A stretch of 64,000 nucleotides of DNA. It comes from G963677325 sp963677325. Its GTDB lineage: Bacteria > Bacteroidota > Bacteroidia > Bacteroidales > Prolixibacteraceae. The stretch lies in assembly GCA_963677325.2 (NCBI GenBank), contig CAXXGM010000005.1, forward strand, positions 62,001-126,000, written 5' to 3'. The first letter of the stretch is position 1; the number at the start of each line of letters is the position of its first letter. The notes below the pieces were generated by a model, which saw only the letters and a program-made list of their open reading frames with translations, did not search any database and was not told the DNA's origin. This document shows positions 36,600 to 45,931 of the stretch, piece after piece. Both the position numbers and the translations under genes were made by a program.

Positions 36600-37616
36600 T
36601 TAAAATGATTGACGATTAATCAGGTAAAATGGATTATCGATTTTAAGTCTTTGATTATTAAGAATCATTTCAGCCATGTTTTTCCCCATTTGAGAAAAAT
36701 CTGTTGAAATTGTTGTAATTCCTGAGTCAACTATCCCTTTCAAAGGTGTTTCGTTATAGGAAATAATCCCGATGTCTATTCCTGCTTTCATTTTATGTTC
36801 ATGGCACCAACGAACCAGGATTTCCAGATCACGGTCGTCCACTACAACGAACCCGTCGGCCGGATTAATCTTAAATAACCGCAGATTACTTATGACTTCC
36901 GATGAGATGAGATATTGTTTGCAAAAGTCTTTAAATCCTTTGGCTATATTCTTGAAGTGCGACTTTTGATGAGGAATGACCAAGACCATTCTTTGGTATT
37001 TTTTTACCAAAGTTTCGTTTTCTTTCAGAATGCGATATATGTCACGTTCAAAATCCTGGCAAACATAGGGGAATAATTTTTTATATTTTTCTCTGCCCTG
37101 ATCCAGAATAAATACTTTATGTGGCGGAAGTTTCTGAATGGCGTCAAAGGCCGATGGATGATCCATTGGCATGATCACATATTCCGAATATTGGCCGATT
37201 GAATCTTCCAGAATGGTTTGAAACATCTTCAGATTGTTATTATGGAAAAAGATCTGTTCGCTGCTGCCAGAAATAAGTACCGACTTGATAGCTTCGTAAA
37301 GATTCTCTTTGTAGGCAGTAAGCATATCAAAGAGAAGCAATACATTGTGCTGAACATCTGATCTTGTTTTTGAGATGAAATATCCCTTGCCGACCTGGGA
37401 AACAATGATCCCTTTTGATTTTAAATCATTATAAGCAGACAGGACGGTATCCTGCGACAAATCATATTTCTTACACATGTAATTTAAGGAAGGAATCCTA
37501 TCGCCTTTTTTCAGGATACCATTGTCGATTAAATTCAGGACCGCCGCCACGATCTGGCGGTATTTTGGCCTGACTGAATTACTCCCGAATGTAAGATTAA
37601 AATCAATGGTTTTCAT
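36600..37616 (-). CDS. GntR-family regulator with periplasmic-binding-like sensor domain
   Basis: 338 residues. An N-terminal winged helix (PKYRQIVAAVLNLIDNGILKKGDRIPS, then YNDLKSKGIIVSQVGKGYFIS) is followed by a LacI-like sugar-sensing domain. The architecture is that of Bacteroidetes GntR regulators such as FucR. It is upstream of the broken isomerase and the sugar porter on the same strand, so it probably controls them; it might instead act on the fucose genes 12 kb away. A -7-like box is at 37641-37648. Confidence 0.85.
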   Translation of the reverse strand: MKTIDFNLTFGSNSVRPKYRQIVAAVLNLIDNGILKKGDRIPSLNYMCKKYDLSQDTVLSAYNDLKSKGIIVSQVGKGYFISKTRSDVQHNVLLLFDMLTAYKENLYEAIKSVLISGSSEQIFFHNNNLKMFQTILEDSIGQYSEYVIMPMDHPSAFDAIQKLPPHKVFILDQGREKYKKLFPYVCQDFERDIYRILKENETLVKKYQRMVLVIPHQKSHFKNIAKGFKDFCKQYLISSEVISNLRLFKINPADGFVVVDDRDLEILVRWCHEHKMKAGIDIGIISYNETPLKGIVDSGITTISTDFSQMGKNMAEMILNNQRLKIDNPFYLINRQSF

Positions 37617-37640
37617 ATAATACCTCTATGATGCACTATG

Positions 37641-37648
37641 CAAAAATA
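37641..37648 (-). promoter_or_regulatory. Possible -7 box for the gntR gene
   Basis: The minus strand reads TATTTTTG, 25 bp before the gntR start. No -33 match at the right distance. Confidence 0.3.
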
Positions 37649-37869
37649 AATATTTTAAATTACTAAGAAAGAAAAGGATAAAATATTCATGAATGATATA
37701 AATACAAAAATAAGGCCGGATCTGTTCTTGTTCCCTATTCTTTACCAGTTTTCAGATTTTTTTCTAAACAGGTGATAATAATTCCCGATATACTTTTAAA
37801 AAACATTAAAAATCATTAATTTGTAATTATAGACACTTGTGAATTGAATATCATATAAGACCAAGTTTA

Positions 37870-39795
37870 ATGTGCGGAATATGCGGTTTCATTGATTTTA
37901 ATAAAAAAACCGATCTGGTAATCCTTCAAAACATGAACAATACTCTTACTCATCGCGGACCTGATGGGGAAGGCTATTATTTAAAAAAATGCGAAGAGGC
38001 TTTTGTGGGTTTAGGCCACCGTCGTCTCCGGATTATTGATCTCTCTGAGGGAGGATCTCAGCCTCAAACGTATAAATCTTTTCACATTACTTTTAATGGC
38101 GAAATATACAATTACAAGAAAATAAAGGAAGATCTTGAAGGTAAAGGCCATCATTTCTATACACATAGCGATACCGAGGTTATCCTTCATGCCTATGCCG
38201 AATGGGGCACGAAGTCACTGGATCATTTTATTGGAATGTTTGCTTTTGTTATTTTTGATGAAGAAAAGGGGAAAGTATTTATAGCCAGGGACAGAGCAGG
38301 CGTTAAACCCCTCTTTTATTACTGGAGTAATGGAATATTTCTTTTTGGATCTGAATTAAAATCTCTGTTGCGGCACCCTCAGTTTAAAAAAGAAATTAAC
38401 GTTGACGCCGCCGCCGCATTTCTTCAATATGGTTATGTCCCTACTCCTCATTGTATCTATAATGATGCCCATAAATTGACTCCGGGATACTTTCTGGAAT
38501 TGAACATGAGCTCCAGGGCCTTTACCAAACACCAGTACTGGAATGTTTATGATGCTTATAATAAACCACATCTAAAAGTCTCTTTCAGGGAAGCTGTCGA
38601 GGAAACAGAACGGATTCTTACCGATGCTTTCCGCTATCGAATGATCAGCGATGTACCCGTTGGAGTATTCCTGAGCGGAGGTTATGACAGTTCCTGCGTG
38701 ACCGCCATTCTACAGAAAAACAACATGGATAAGATCAAGACTTTTTCCATTGGGATCCGTGATCATGAATTAAATGAAGCGCCCTTTGCCAGTAAGATCG
38801 CTGAGATTCTGGGTACAGATCATACTGAATTTTATTGTACTGAGAAAGAAGCCCTGGAGATTATCCCTCAGATACCTTTTTATTACGATGAACCTTCTTC
38901 GGACAGTTGTGCCATTCCGACCATGCTGGTCAGCCGGATTGCGAAGGAAAAAGTCTCTGTTGCTTTGTCGGCTGACGGAGGAGATGAAATCTTCTCTGGA
39001 TACCGGAGGTACAGCTATGCTCAGAAATATGGCAAAAGATTGCAGATGATTCCACCTCCTTTACGAAGAACAATAGCGGGTCTAATGAATTTGCTATCCA
39101 CCAGTGCACTACCTCTGTCAATCAGAGGACATTATTTCTGCAGCCGGTATGAAAAAATTAAAATGGTACTTCAGAATCCTTGTGAGAAAAATGTTTTGAA
39201 GTGTCTTGCACAGCAATTTAATGATAAGGAATTATCCCGCATGATGAAACCAGAGGTGAATAATATTATCACAGCTTTTGATAATTCTCAACTTGGCGAG
39301 CAAAACTATTCCCTCCCGGCCTTTATGATGGCTATGGATTACCAGACCTACCTGGTGGATGATATTCTTCAGAAAGTAGACAGAGCTACTATGAGCATCA
39401 GCCTTGAAGGAAGAGAACCTTTTCTTGATCAGCGGATAATTGAATGGGCAGCTCAATTGCCAATGGAATTCAAAACGCACGATGGAAGTAATAAATTAAT
39501 ACTGAAAGATATTGTCCACCAATATCTGCCAAAGCATATGATGGACAGGCCTAAGAGGGGTTTTGGAATACCTGTAAAAACCTGGTTATGCAGCGATCTT
39601 AAACAAATTGTTGATTATTATCTATCTGAACAATTCCTGACTCATCAGAATTTCTTTAATCCACAAAAAGTCCTTTACATTAAAAATTCTTTCTACCACG
39701 GTAAAATGGAATGGACAGATAAAATATGGAATCTTCTGATGTTTCAGATGTGGTATGATAAATGGATTAATAATCAGGCGACTGTAAGCTTTTAA
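37870..39795 (+). CDS. asnB: Glutamine-hydrolysing asparagine synthase (AsnB family)
   Basis: 641 residues, an N-terminal class-II glutamine amidotransferase (catalytic Cys2 in MCGICGFID, RGPDGEG, NGEIYNY) and a C-terminal synthetase with SGGYDSSC ATP-binding P-loop. The long form (about 640 residues) is usual in polysaccharide or glycopeptide loci as well as in asparagine synthesis. Here it stands alone, with a promoter-like AT-rich upstream and a long hairpin after it, so the exact substrate is uncertain. Confidence 0.88.
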   Translation: MCGICGFIDFNKKTDLVILQNMNNTLTHRGPDGEGYYLKKCEEAFVGLGHRRLRIIDLSEGGSQPQTYKSFHITFNGEIYNYKKIKEDLEGKGHHFYTHSDTEVILHAYAEWGTKSLDHFIGMFAFVIFDEEKGKVFIARDRAGVKPLFYYWSNGIFLFGSELKSLLRHPQFKKEINVDAAAAFLQYGYVPTPHCIYNDAHKLTPGYFLELNMSSRAFTKHQYWNVYDAYNKPHLKVSFREAVEETERILTDAFRYRMISDVPVGVFLSGGYDSSCVTAILQKNNMDKIKTFSIGIRDHELNEAPFASKIAEILGTDHTEFYCTEKEALEIIPQIPFYYDEPSSDSCAIPTMLVSRIAKEKVSVALSADGGDEIFSGYRRYSYAQKYGKRLQMIPPPLRRTIAGLMNLLSTSALPLSIRGHYFCSRYEKIKMVLQNPCEKNVLKCLAQQFNDKELSRMMKPEVNNIITAFDNSQLGEQNYSLPAFMMAMDYQTYLVDDILQKVDRATMSISLEGREPFLDQRIIEWAAQLPMEFKTHDGSNKLILKDIVHQYLPKHMMDRPKRGFGIPVKTWLCSDLKQIVDYYLSEQFLTHQNFFNPQKVLYIKNSFYHGKMEWTDKIWNLLMFQMWYDKWINNQATVSF

Positions 39796-39839
39796 GCTAT
39801 GTTTCAGGTAAGATATTTCGAATATGGCTGATTCAGACT

Positions 39840-39930
39840 AAAGAAGATTGATTGGGTGATTTCCTGAAGTAAACTTATAATAATCAGGAACCTGTTTTAT
39901 TACTTCACCCAATAGCATTCTTCTTTATTA
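39840..39930 (+). terminator. Long hairpin after asnB, probable terminator
   Basis: AAAGAAGATTGATTGGGTGA (39840-39859) pairs, with bulges, with TCACCCAATAGCATTCTTCTTT (39905-39926). Inner TTTCCTGA/TCAGGAA arms extend it. An A/T tail follows. About 45 bp after the asnB stop. Confidence 0.55.
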
Positions 39931-40012
39931 AATTACATCTGTCATCCTTCAATTAATAAATTTCTTCTTTTTAATTTAAAAGATTTATTTTTGCACAACC
40001 TAAACTTCTATA

Positions 40013-40645
40013 ATGGGTCGTGCTTTTCTTGAGATAATATTTCTATGTGGAATGGTTTTGCAAATCATTTTAAGAAGCTATTACGTTCAATATTATGATC
40101 CGGGGCCAAACAAACGCTATTTTAATAAACGGGAAAGATTGTACCTGTTTTTCATTTTTGTCAGTTTTCAGCTATTACCCTTAATTTACGTTTTTTCCAC
40201 CTGGTTCGCTTTTTTTGATTATAGTTTACCAAAATGGATGGGCATTCCGGCAGCTTTGCTTTATTGTTTTGGAGTATGGCTTTTTTTTCGTTCACATTCA
40301 GATCTTGGGAAATACTGGTCACCCGGGCTGGAGATCAAAGAAGATCATCAGCTTGTTACCACCGGTGTGTTTAAATGGGTTCGGCATCCTATGTATGCAG
40401 CTTTTGTTATCATCGCGGTGTCACAAATTTTTATGCTTCAGAATTGGCTGATCGGACCGGCGTTTCTGGTATCTGCCATTCCCTTTTATTTGCAACGGGT
40501 TAAACGGGAAGAAAAGATGCTGATAAGGAAATTTGGTTCAGACTATACCGACTACATTGATAGAACAGGAGAAATATTTCCGAGATTTGACAAATTAACC
40601 ATTCGGTATGTTCGTCTATCCTTTCTTGTCAGCAAAAAAAAATAA
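40013..40645 (+). CDS. ICMT-like membrane methyltransferase family protein
   Basis: 210 residues with about five membrane segments. The C-terminal motif VRHPMYAAF and later EEKMLIRKFGSDYTDYIDRTG are the signature of the isoprenylcysteine carboxyl methyltransferase family, which in bacteria methylates unknown lipids or proteins. A TATTTTTG sequence lies 19 bp before the start. The function in bacteria is not established. Confidence 0.82.
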   Translation: MGRAFLEIIFLCGMVLQIILRSYYVQYYDPGPNKRYFNKRERLYLFFIFVSFQLLPLIYVFSTWFAFFDYSLPKWMGIPAALLYCFGVWLFFRSHSDLGKYWSPGLEIKEDHQLVTTGVFKWVRHPMYAAFVIIAVSQIFMLQNWLIGPAFLVSAIPFYLQRVKREEKMLIRKFGSDYTDYIDRTGEIFPRFDKLTIRYVRLSFLVSKKK

Positions 40646-40672
40646 AGGACAGATGAAATATCTATCCTTTAT
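40632..40672 (-). terminator. Intrinsic terminator of the floA transcript
   Basis: ATAAAGGACAGAT (40642-40654) and ATCTATCCTTTAT (40660-40672) are complementary at 12 of 13 positions. On the minus strand the stem is followed by a run of T. It overlaps the stop of the convergent methyltransferase gene. Confidence 0.8.
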
Positions 40673-40694
40673 GATGGGTGTTAAAAATAAAGAA

Positions 40695-41681
40695 TTATTT
40701 AACCTCGCCAACTGACGGGGATTGATCTTTGGCTATTGAATCCCTCATGGCGGTATCAGCCATTATGTTTTTGTATTTCATGTAATCCATAATTCCGAGA
40801 TTCCCGGATCTGAATGATTCGGCTATTGCAAGAGGGATCTGCGCTTCGGCTTCAATCACCTTTGCGGTAGCTTCCTGTGCTTTAGCTTTCATCTCCTGCT
40901 CAAGAGCAACAGCCATGGCCCGGCGTTCCTCAGCCCTGGCCTGGGCAATATTCTTATCTGCTTGTGCCTGGTCCATCTGGAGATAGGCACCGATATTTTT
41001 TCCTATATCAATATCTGCGATATCAATGGAGAGAATTTCAAAAGCCGTACCTGCATCCAGTCCCTTTTGTAACACTACTTTGGATATTGAATCAGGATTT
41101 TCCAGAACCTGTTTATGAGAGTGAGCCGAACCTATTGATGAAACAATGCCTTCTCCCACGCGGGCCAAAACTGTCTCTTCCCCCGCTCCTCCAACAAGTT
41201 GTCTGATGTTTGCCCTTACGGTGACGCGCGCTTTACATATAAGTTGTATCCCATCCTTTGCCACCGCCGAAACAGGAGGAGTATCTATTACTTTAGGATT
41301 TACAGACATGCGTACGGCCTGCAATACATCACGGCCTGCCAGGTCAATGGCTGTGGCCATTTTGAATGTCAGAGGAATATTGGCCTTTTCGGCAGAAACA
41401 AGAGCATGGACAACATTTTCAACATGTCCGCCAGCGAGAAAGTGAGCCTCCAACTCATCACGTTTAATACCTTCAAGCCCTGCTTTATGAGCTTCGATCA
41501 TTGCCCTTGTAATTGTTCCCGGAGGAACTTTCCTGAACCGCATCAGGAAGAGTTGTGACAGAGAAATCTGAACACCTGAGACAAGCGCTGAGAACCAAAT
41601 TCCAATAGGGATAAAATAAAGGAAAAGGATCAGGCCAACAAAAATGACAATTAAAATTCCAATCGTGCCTGTAAAATCCAT
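40695..41681 (-). CDS. floA: Flotillin-like protein FloA
   Basis: 328 residues. An N-terminal membrane hairpin (residues 8-28) is followed by a SPFH-like domain and a long alanine/glutamate-rich coiled coil (ARAEERRAMAVALEQEMKAKA) and the conserved tail. It marks membrane microdomains. Its partner nfeD lies 4 bp upstream, the usual arrangement. Confidence 0.93.
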   Translation of the reverse strand: MDFTGTIGILIVIFVGLILFLYFIPIGIWFSALVSGVQISLSQLFLMRFRKVPPGTITRAMIEAHKAGLEGIKRDELEAHFLAGGHVENVVHALVSAEKANIPLTFKMATAIDLAGRDVLQAVRMSVNPKVIDTPPVSAVAKDGIQLICKARVTVRANIRQLVGGAGEETVLARVGEGIVSSIGSAHSHKQVLENPDSISKVVLQKGLDAGTAFEILSIDIADIDIGKNIGAYLQMDQAQADKNIAQARAEERRAMAVALEQEMKAKAQEATAKVIEAEAQIPLAIAESFRSGNLGIMDYMKYKNIMADTAMRDSIAKDQSPSVGEVK

Positions 41682-41685
41682 AATT

Positions 41686-42153
41686 TTAATTTATTTGTTT
41701 AACTATTAATTGATTGTTATTTATTGCTATAATTTCAACAGATGCCCCATCGTCTATGAAATCACCGGTTGATTTTCCTTCTACAATGGTATTATTGAAT
41801 TCTACTTTACCGATAGGTGCAAGTCTGCTAATTGCAATTCCATGATCACCTACTTTAAATTTTTCTATCTCCAGTACATTTACTTTACCTGTTATTGATG
41901 ATTTTAACTGCATTTTTTTGCCTGGCGTACTCTTAAGAAAAGACAAGAAGAGAATAGGTATCATGGCCAAAATAAAAATAATGGTTCCAATTCCGGCCCA
42001 TAAACCATAACCCGAGAACGCAAGGTACACGCTGTATGCAAGTAATGCAATTCCACCCACCCCAAAAATTGTAAATCCCGGTATTACTGCAAACTCAAGA
42101 AGCAGGAGTACAAGTCCCAGAAAGATTAACAGAAGAATTATTAAAATAGTCAT
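41686..42153 (-). CDS. NfeD-family membrane protein
   Basis: 155 residues with three or four membrane segments (about 1-70) and a C-terminal OB-fold-like soluble domain (GKVNVLEIEKFKVGDHGIA, GKVEFNNTIVEGKSTG). This is the short NfeD that accompanies flotillins. It is 4 bp upstream of floA, probably co-transcribed. Confidence 0.9.
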   Translation of the reverse strand: MTILIILLLIFLGLVLLLLEFAVIPGFTIFGVGGIALLAYSVYLAFSGYGLWAGIGTIIFILAMIPILFLSFLKSTPGKKMQLKSSITGKVNVLEIEKFKVGDHGIAISRLAPIGKVEFNNTIVEGKSTGDFIDDGASVEIIAINNNQLIVKQIN

Positions 42154-42210
42154 TTAGCCGGTAAGTTGAATTTAAATTATTGAGTAATATGCTAAGATAT
42201 GAAAAAATAA

Positions 42211-42486
42211 TTAATTGATAATGGCTTTCAGATCACGTTTGATTAAAGCTTTTTGCATCGGAATCAGCAATGTCTTCGGTCCGCGCTTTACCTCGCATTT
42301 TTCCTTGAAATGAATTAGAAAAGTACATTGAGTGGCTTGAATGACATCGAGTCCGCAAACCTTAACCAGTGCATCAATGACATAATCGTAAGTGTGATAA
42401 TCGTCATTGCAAAGAATTAATGAAAAACAATGATCCTTGTTTGTTTCTACCGGTCCAGGATCTTTATCCTGTTTGTTTGTCCTCAT
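42211..42486 (-). CDS. clpS: ATP-dependent Clp protease adaptor ClpS
   Basis: About 91 residues from the ATG at 42486 (a TTG at 42492 is in frame). The core LILCNDDYHTYDYVIDALVKVCG is the ClpS fold, with the conserved Asn-Asp-Asp-Tyr pocket that recognises N-degron residues. It delivers substrates to ClpAP/ClpCP. Neighbours give no further clue. Confidence 0.92.
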   Translation of the reverse strand: MRTNKQDKDPGPVETNKDHCFSLILCNDDYHTYDYVIDALVKVCGLDVIQATQCTFLIHFKEKCEVKRGPKTLLIPMQKALIKRDLKAIIN

Positions 42487-42538
42487 TTTCAAATCATCAT
42501 TAGGAAATAAATGGTTGAAGTTATGAAAAAAAAATAAA

Positions 42539-43864
42539 TTATTTAACAGGTTTTAGCTTTACTACATCGGTGACAGGAATTTTTTCTCCATTTCTATATG
42601 CCACTACAAACGGACCTTTAATTCCTTCCATTTTTAATTGGTTTTTCAGGGTGTTGGCGTCATTATAATTATCGAAATTTCCTACCGTAAAGATTTTATA
42701 TTTTCTACCATCAATGTATTCGTCAATTTTTCTGAGCTTGGATAGTTTGGTGTACAGAGCCTTAAAAGAAGAGGGGACTCGTCCGTTTGCAAAGGACCCG
42801 ATCTGGACCTTAAAAACGACATTGTTACCGGGTTTCTGAGTTTTTTCTTGGTTAATCTGAGGCTGCGCCTGAATTTCTCTGGAATTCTCCTTTGTGGGTA
42901 TTTCTCTTGCCTGAAGTTCTTTTTCAGCATTATTATTTTTTGCTATCAATGTACTATCGTGCTCCTTTTCTCTTTTGGAATTTGAGGTTAAAAATTCATT
43001 GAGAAGACGTGAATCTGCCTTGTCCCAAAAGTTTGATTCCTTTACTCTGGCCTGTTCGAAATATTTTTCTCTGTCTCTGAGCAACTGATAAGATTTTTGT
43101 TCCGCATCAACAATCCGGTCAACGAGTGCGAGTCGTGTGGTTACATTGTTGGTTTGCTCATGAGCTTTCCTGAGAGTTTCTGTAGCCACCACTATTGAAT
43201 CATTGCGCATGGAAGCCATCCATGCTTTGGTAAAGAGGACTTTAGCTGCCTCACTTTTGAAATCATCAATTTTGTGATACGTCAGCTGATCGTTAATCTG
43301 AAAATTGAACCATTCTTTTTTTAATGCTTCAGGAATTGGAAAATTTTTCTCGTCAGGTTGTTTTACTATGGTCTTTGAGGTATCCGCAAAAACATCTTTT
43401 TCTGAATCTTTGGTAATGAATGGATTTATTTTATTACGGCATAAATCTACATACTTATCAAATTCAAGCTGTTTTCGTTCCTGATCGCTTCCTTTGTAGC
43501 GGGCATAAAAGTCAAGCGCTTCCCCCCAGTTGTTCAGAGCCTGGAAGTAATTCCCAAGATAAAAGTTGACATTTGAAGGGGTATTGCTCACTACTGCATT
43601 AAGTAAGGCCTCCTTGGTTGCTGTTTCATAATGATGATTTTTAAGAAGAGTTACTCCATAGTAGTAATTATACATAGCATTATCAGGAGAATTCTTAAAG
43701 AGAATAGTAAAGAGAGGAAGCGCTTTTTCGTAATTGCCCTCATTAAAATATTCAATAGCAAGAGATTCATTTCCAGTTATCTCCTGCGCAGAAGCGAAGA
43801 AATGTCCTAAAAATAAAGTCCAGAATAATAACGTTAGTTTAAAATAAAAATTCAAATGTTTCAT
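42539..43864 (-). CDS. Exported TPR protein with SPOR domain
   Basis: 441 residues from the ATG at 43864 (a longer frame begins at 43939). Signal peptide LTLLFWTLFLGHFFASAQ; TPR-like segments at about 30-130 (YFNEGNYEKALPLFTILF, YYGVTLLKNHHYETA). A charged linker is followed by a C-terminal SPOR domain (VVFKVQIGSFANGR to PFVVAYRNG), which binds denuded peptidoglycan. It is probably an envelope or cell-division protein. It is on its own transcript opposite bcp. Confidence 0.85.
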   Translation of the reverse strand: MKHLNFYFKLTLLFWTLFLGHFFASAQEITGNESLAIEYFNEGNYEKALPLFTILFKNSPDNAMYNYYYGVTLLKNHHYETATKEALLNAVVSNTPSNVNFYLGNYFQALNNWGEALDFYARYKGSDQERKQLEFDKYVDLCRNKINPFITKDSEKDVFADTSKTIVKQPDEKNFPIPEALKKEWFNFQINDQLTYHKIDDFKSEAAKVLFTKAWMASMRNDSIVVATETLRKAHEQTNNVTTRLALVDRIVDAEQKSYQLLRDREKYFEQARVKESNFWDKADSRLLNEFLTSNSKREKEHDSTLIAKNNNAEKELQAREIPTKENSREIQAQPQINQEKTQKPGNNVVFKVQIGSFANGRVPSSFKALYTKLSKLRKIDEYIDGRKYKIFTVGNFDNYNDANTLKNQLKMEGIKGPFVVAYRNGEKIPVTDVVKLKPVK

Positions 43865-44031
43865 GATAAAAATCAAGGGAAAATAATTCAGAGCTAAAAT
43901 TACATTTTTTGTACCAGTATTTTCCTTTTTGGTATTCATTTTTTTATGTTAGGGCATTTAATGACTATATTTGTAAGATTAATTAGGAACAGACTGTAGA
44001 CTATAGGCTATAGACTTTAGGCATCTAGTTC

Positions 44032-44065
44032 GTGTAAATTCGTAACAAATTCGTGAAAATTCGTA
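44032..44065 (+). repeat. Intergenic repeat block upstream of bcp
   Basis: A 24-bp block (GTGTAAATTCGTAACAAATT + CGTG) ends just before the bcp ATG at 44068. The same 24 bp occur upstream of recA at 44589-44623. Internally it is TTCGT/AAATTCGT repeated. Confidence 0.7.
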
Positions 44066-44067
44066 CC

Positions 44068-44538
44068 ATGATAAAATTGATGGAAGGTTCTGCTGCTCCT
44101 GAATTTACAGGAATTAATCAGGATGGAAAAACAATTTCATTGTCAGGATTCAGAGGGAAAAAGTTAATTCTTTACTTTTACCCCAAAGATGACACCCCCG
44201 GATGTACAGCTGAAGCTTGTAACCTGAATGATAATTATGAATATTGGATTTCAAAGGGCTATGAGGTCGTTGGAATAAGTCCGGACAATGAATCGTCGCA
44301 TAAAAAATTTGCTTCAAAATACGGATTGAGATTCAATATTATTTCCGACGAATCGAAGGAAATTGCCTTGGCTTACGGAGTTTGGGGCGAGAAAAAAAAT
44401 TATGGCAAAACGTATATGGGGATACTCAGGACTACTTTTGTCATTGATGAAGATGGAATTATTCGGAAAATTTTATCAAAAGTAGATACAAAAGAACATA
44501 CAAATCAAATTATAGAAGAATATCTGAACCGCGATTAA
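44068..44538 (+). CDS. bcp: Thioredoxin-dependent thiol peroxidase (Bcp/PrxQ)
   Basis: 156 residues from ATG 44068 (a GTG lies at 44053). The peroxidatic Cys46 and resolving Cys51 are in PGCTAEAC, followed by NLND, as in E. coli BCP. It reduces hydroperoxides with electrons from thioredoxin; three thioredoxins are encoded in the same window. Upstream repeat block reaches to the start codon. Confidence 0.94.
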   Translation: MIKLMEGSAAPEFTGINQDGKTISLSGFRGKKLILYFYPKDDTPGCTAEACNLNDNYEYWISKGYEVVGISPDNESSHKKFASKYGLRFNIISDESKEIALAYGVWGEKKNYGKTYMGILRTTFVIDEDGIIRKILSKVDTKEHTNQIIEEYLNRD

Positions 44539-44588
44539 GCAGATTAATGGATTAAGCAGACAGGAATAAGCAAATTAAGAATTAAGTT

Positions 44589-44623
44589 GGTGTAAATTCG
44601 TAACAAATTCGTGTAAATTAGTA
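44589..44623 (+). repeat. Intergenic repeat block upstream of recA
   Basis: The same 24-bp sequence as at 44032-44065, 22 bp before the recA start codon, plus a diverged copy on its right. The preceding 44538-44588 is also made of AAGCAGATTA/ATTAAG repeats. Confidence 0.7.
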
Positions 44624-44644
44624 AAAATCAAAACATATCATTCA

Positions 44645-45667
44645 ATGGAAAAAACAGATCAACAGAAAGTCAACATTGAGAAGCTGAAAGCCCTTCAATT
44701 GACTATGGAAAAAATAGAGAAGAGCTATGGGAAGGGTTCGATCATGAGAATGGGAGACAAACCTGTTGATGATGTCCCGGCTATTTCTTCCGGATCAATC
44801 GGATTGGATATTGCTATGGGGATAGGAGGTTATCCCAAAGGCCGGGTGATAGAAATTTTTGGACCTGAATCATCCGGTAAAACAACGCTTGCCATTCACG
44901 CCATTGCCGAATCACAGAAGCTTGGCGGAATTGCAGCTATTATAGATGCTGAGCATGCTTTCGATCCGACCTATGCCAAAAAGCTGGGCGTGAATATTGA
45001 CGAACTTCTTATTTCGCAACCCGATAACGGTGAACAGGCACTCGAAATTGCGGACAGCCTTATTCGTTCGGGAGCTATTGATATCATCGTGATCGATTCA
45101 GTGGCCGCGCTTACTCCCAAGGCTGAAATCGAAGGTGAGATGGGTGATTCAAAAATGGGATTACAGGCCAGGTTAATGTCACAGGCATTAAGGAAACTGA
45201 CCGCCAATATCAGCAAAACCAAAACTTGTGTGATTTTCATCAATCAGCTGCGTGAAAAAATAGGCGTAATGTTCGGTAATCCTGAAACCACCACCGGTGG
45301 GAATGCCTTGAAATTCTATGCATCAGTAAGGCTGGACATCCGTAAAGTGGGTCAGCTTAAAGATGGAGAAGAAGTACAGGGTAGTCACACGAGAGTTAAA
45401 GTCGTTAAGAATAAAGTGGCACCTCCTTTCCGTAAAGCTGAATTTGACATTCTTTACGGGGAGGGAATATCGAAACTTGGTGAAATTGTTGATCTCGGAG
45501 TCGAGCTGAATATCATAAAGAAGTCAGGCTCCTGGTTTAGTTATGGAGAAACAAAGCTTGGCCAGGGACGTGAAGGAGTTAAAAATCTTATAAAAGATAA
45601 TCCTGAACTTATGGAAGAGTTGGAGTCAAAGATACTCGCCAATTATACTGTTGAAATTGAGAAATAA
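44645..45667 (+). CDS. recA: Recombinase RecA
   Basis: 340 residues with Walker A GPESSGKTT, the LIDSVAALTPKAEIEGEMGD-type core (here VIDSVAALTPKAEIEGEMGD) and NQLREKIGVMFGNPETTTGG loop L2. Complete length. It works in recombination and SOS induction; the AddA-like helicase at 380 is a likely upstream partner. Confidence 0.98.
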   Translation: MEKTDQQKVNIEKLKALQLTMEKIEKSYGKGSIMRMGDKPVDDVPAISSGSIGLDIAMGIGGYPKGRVIEIFGPESSGKTTLAIHAIAESQKLGGIAAIIDAEHAFDPTYAKKLGVNIDELLISQPDNGEQALEIADSLIRSGAIDIIVIDSVAALTPKAEIEGEMGDSKMGLQARLMSQALRKLTANISKTKTCVIFINQLREKIGVMFGNPETTTGGNALKFYASVRLDIRKVGQLKDGEEVQGSHTRVKVVKNKVAPPFRKAEFDILYGEGISKLGEIVDLGVELNIIKKSGSWFSYGETKLGQGREGVKNLIKDNPELMEELESKILANYTVEIEK

Positions 45668-45785
45668 TCTCTTTTTATCAGACTTGTAAACGGTTCTATA
45701 AAGTACGTGAAATGCAAGAATGTTGTTGTATTTTACAATTATCCTCTTGATATATTATGTAAGTTTTCTTAGAGATATTGATACC

Positions 45786-45818
45786 GGACTTAGTAAGGAC
45801 TTGGTAAGGACGTGATAC
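45786..45818. repeat. 11-bp tandem repeat (GGACTTRGTAA) upstream of thrA
   Basis: GGACTTAGTAA, GGACTTGGTAA and GGACGTGATAC run head to tail in the 264-bp recA-thrA gap. No threonine-type attenuator (leader peptide plus hairpin) was found in this gap. Confidence 0.5.
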
Positions 45819-45931
45819 GAGGATGGTTCAGGTGAATTTTATTTTGTTATTGTTAAGTAATAAGTGAATGTATTAATTTGTTGCTTAATTTAATTTTTGT
45901 ATCAGGGTATACAAATTTTAGTTATCCCATT

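Noticed and set aside
45668..45931. Threonine attenuator before thrA
   Set aside because: No leader peptide with Thr/Ile codons and no terminator-antiterminator pair is visible.
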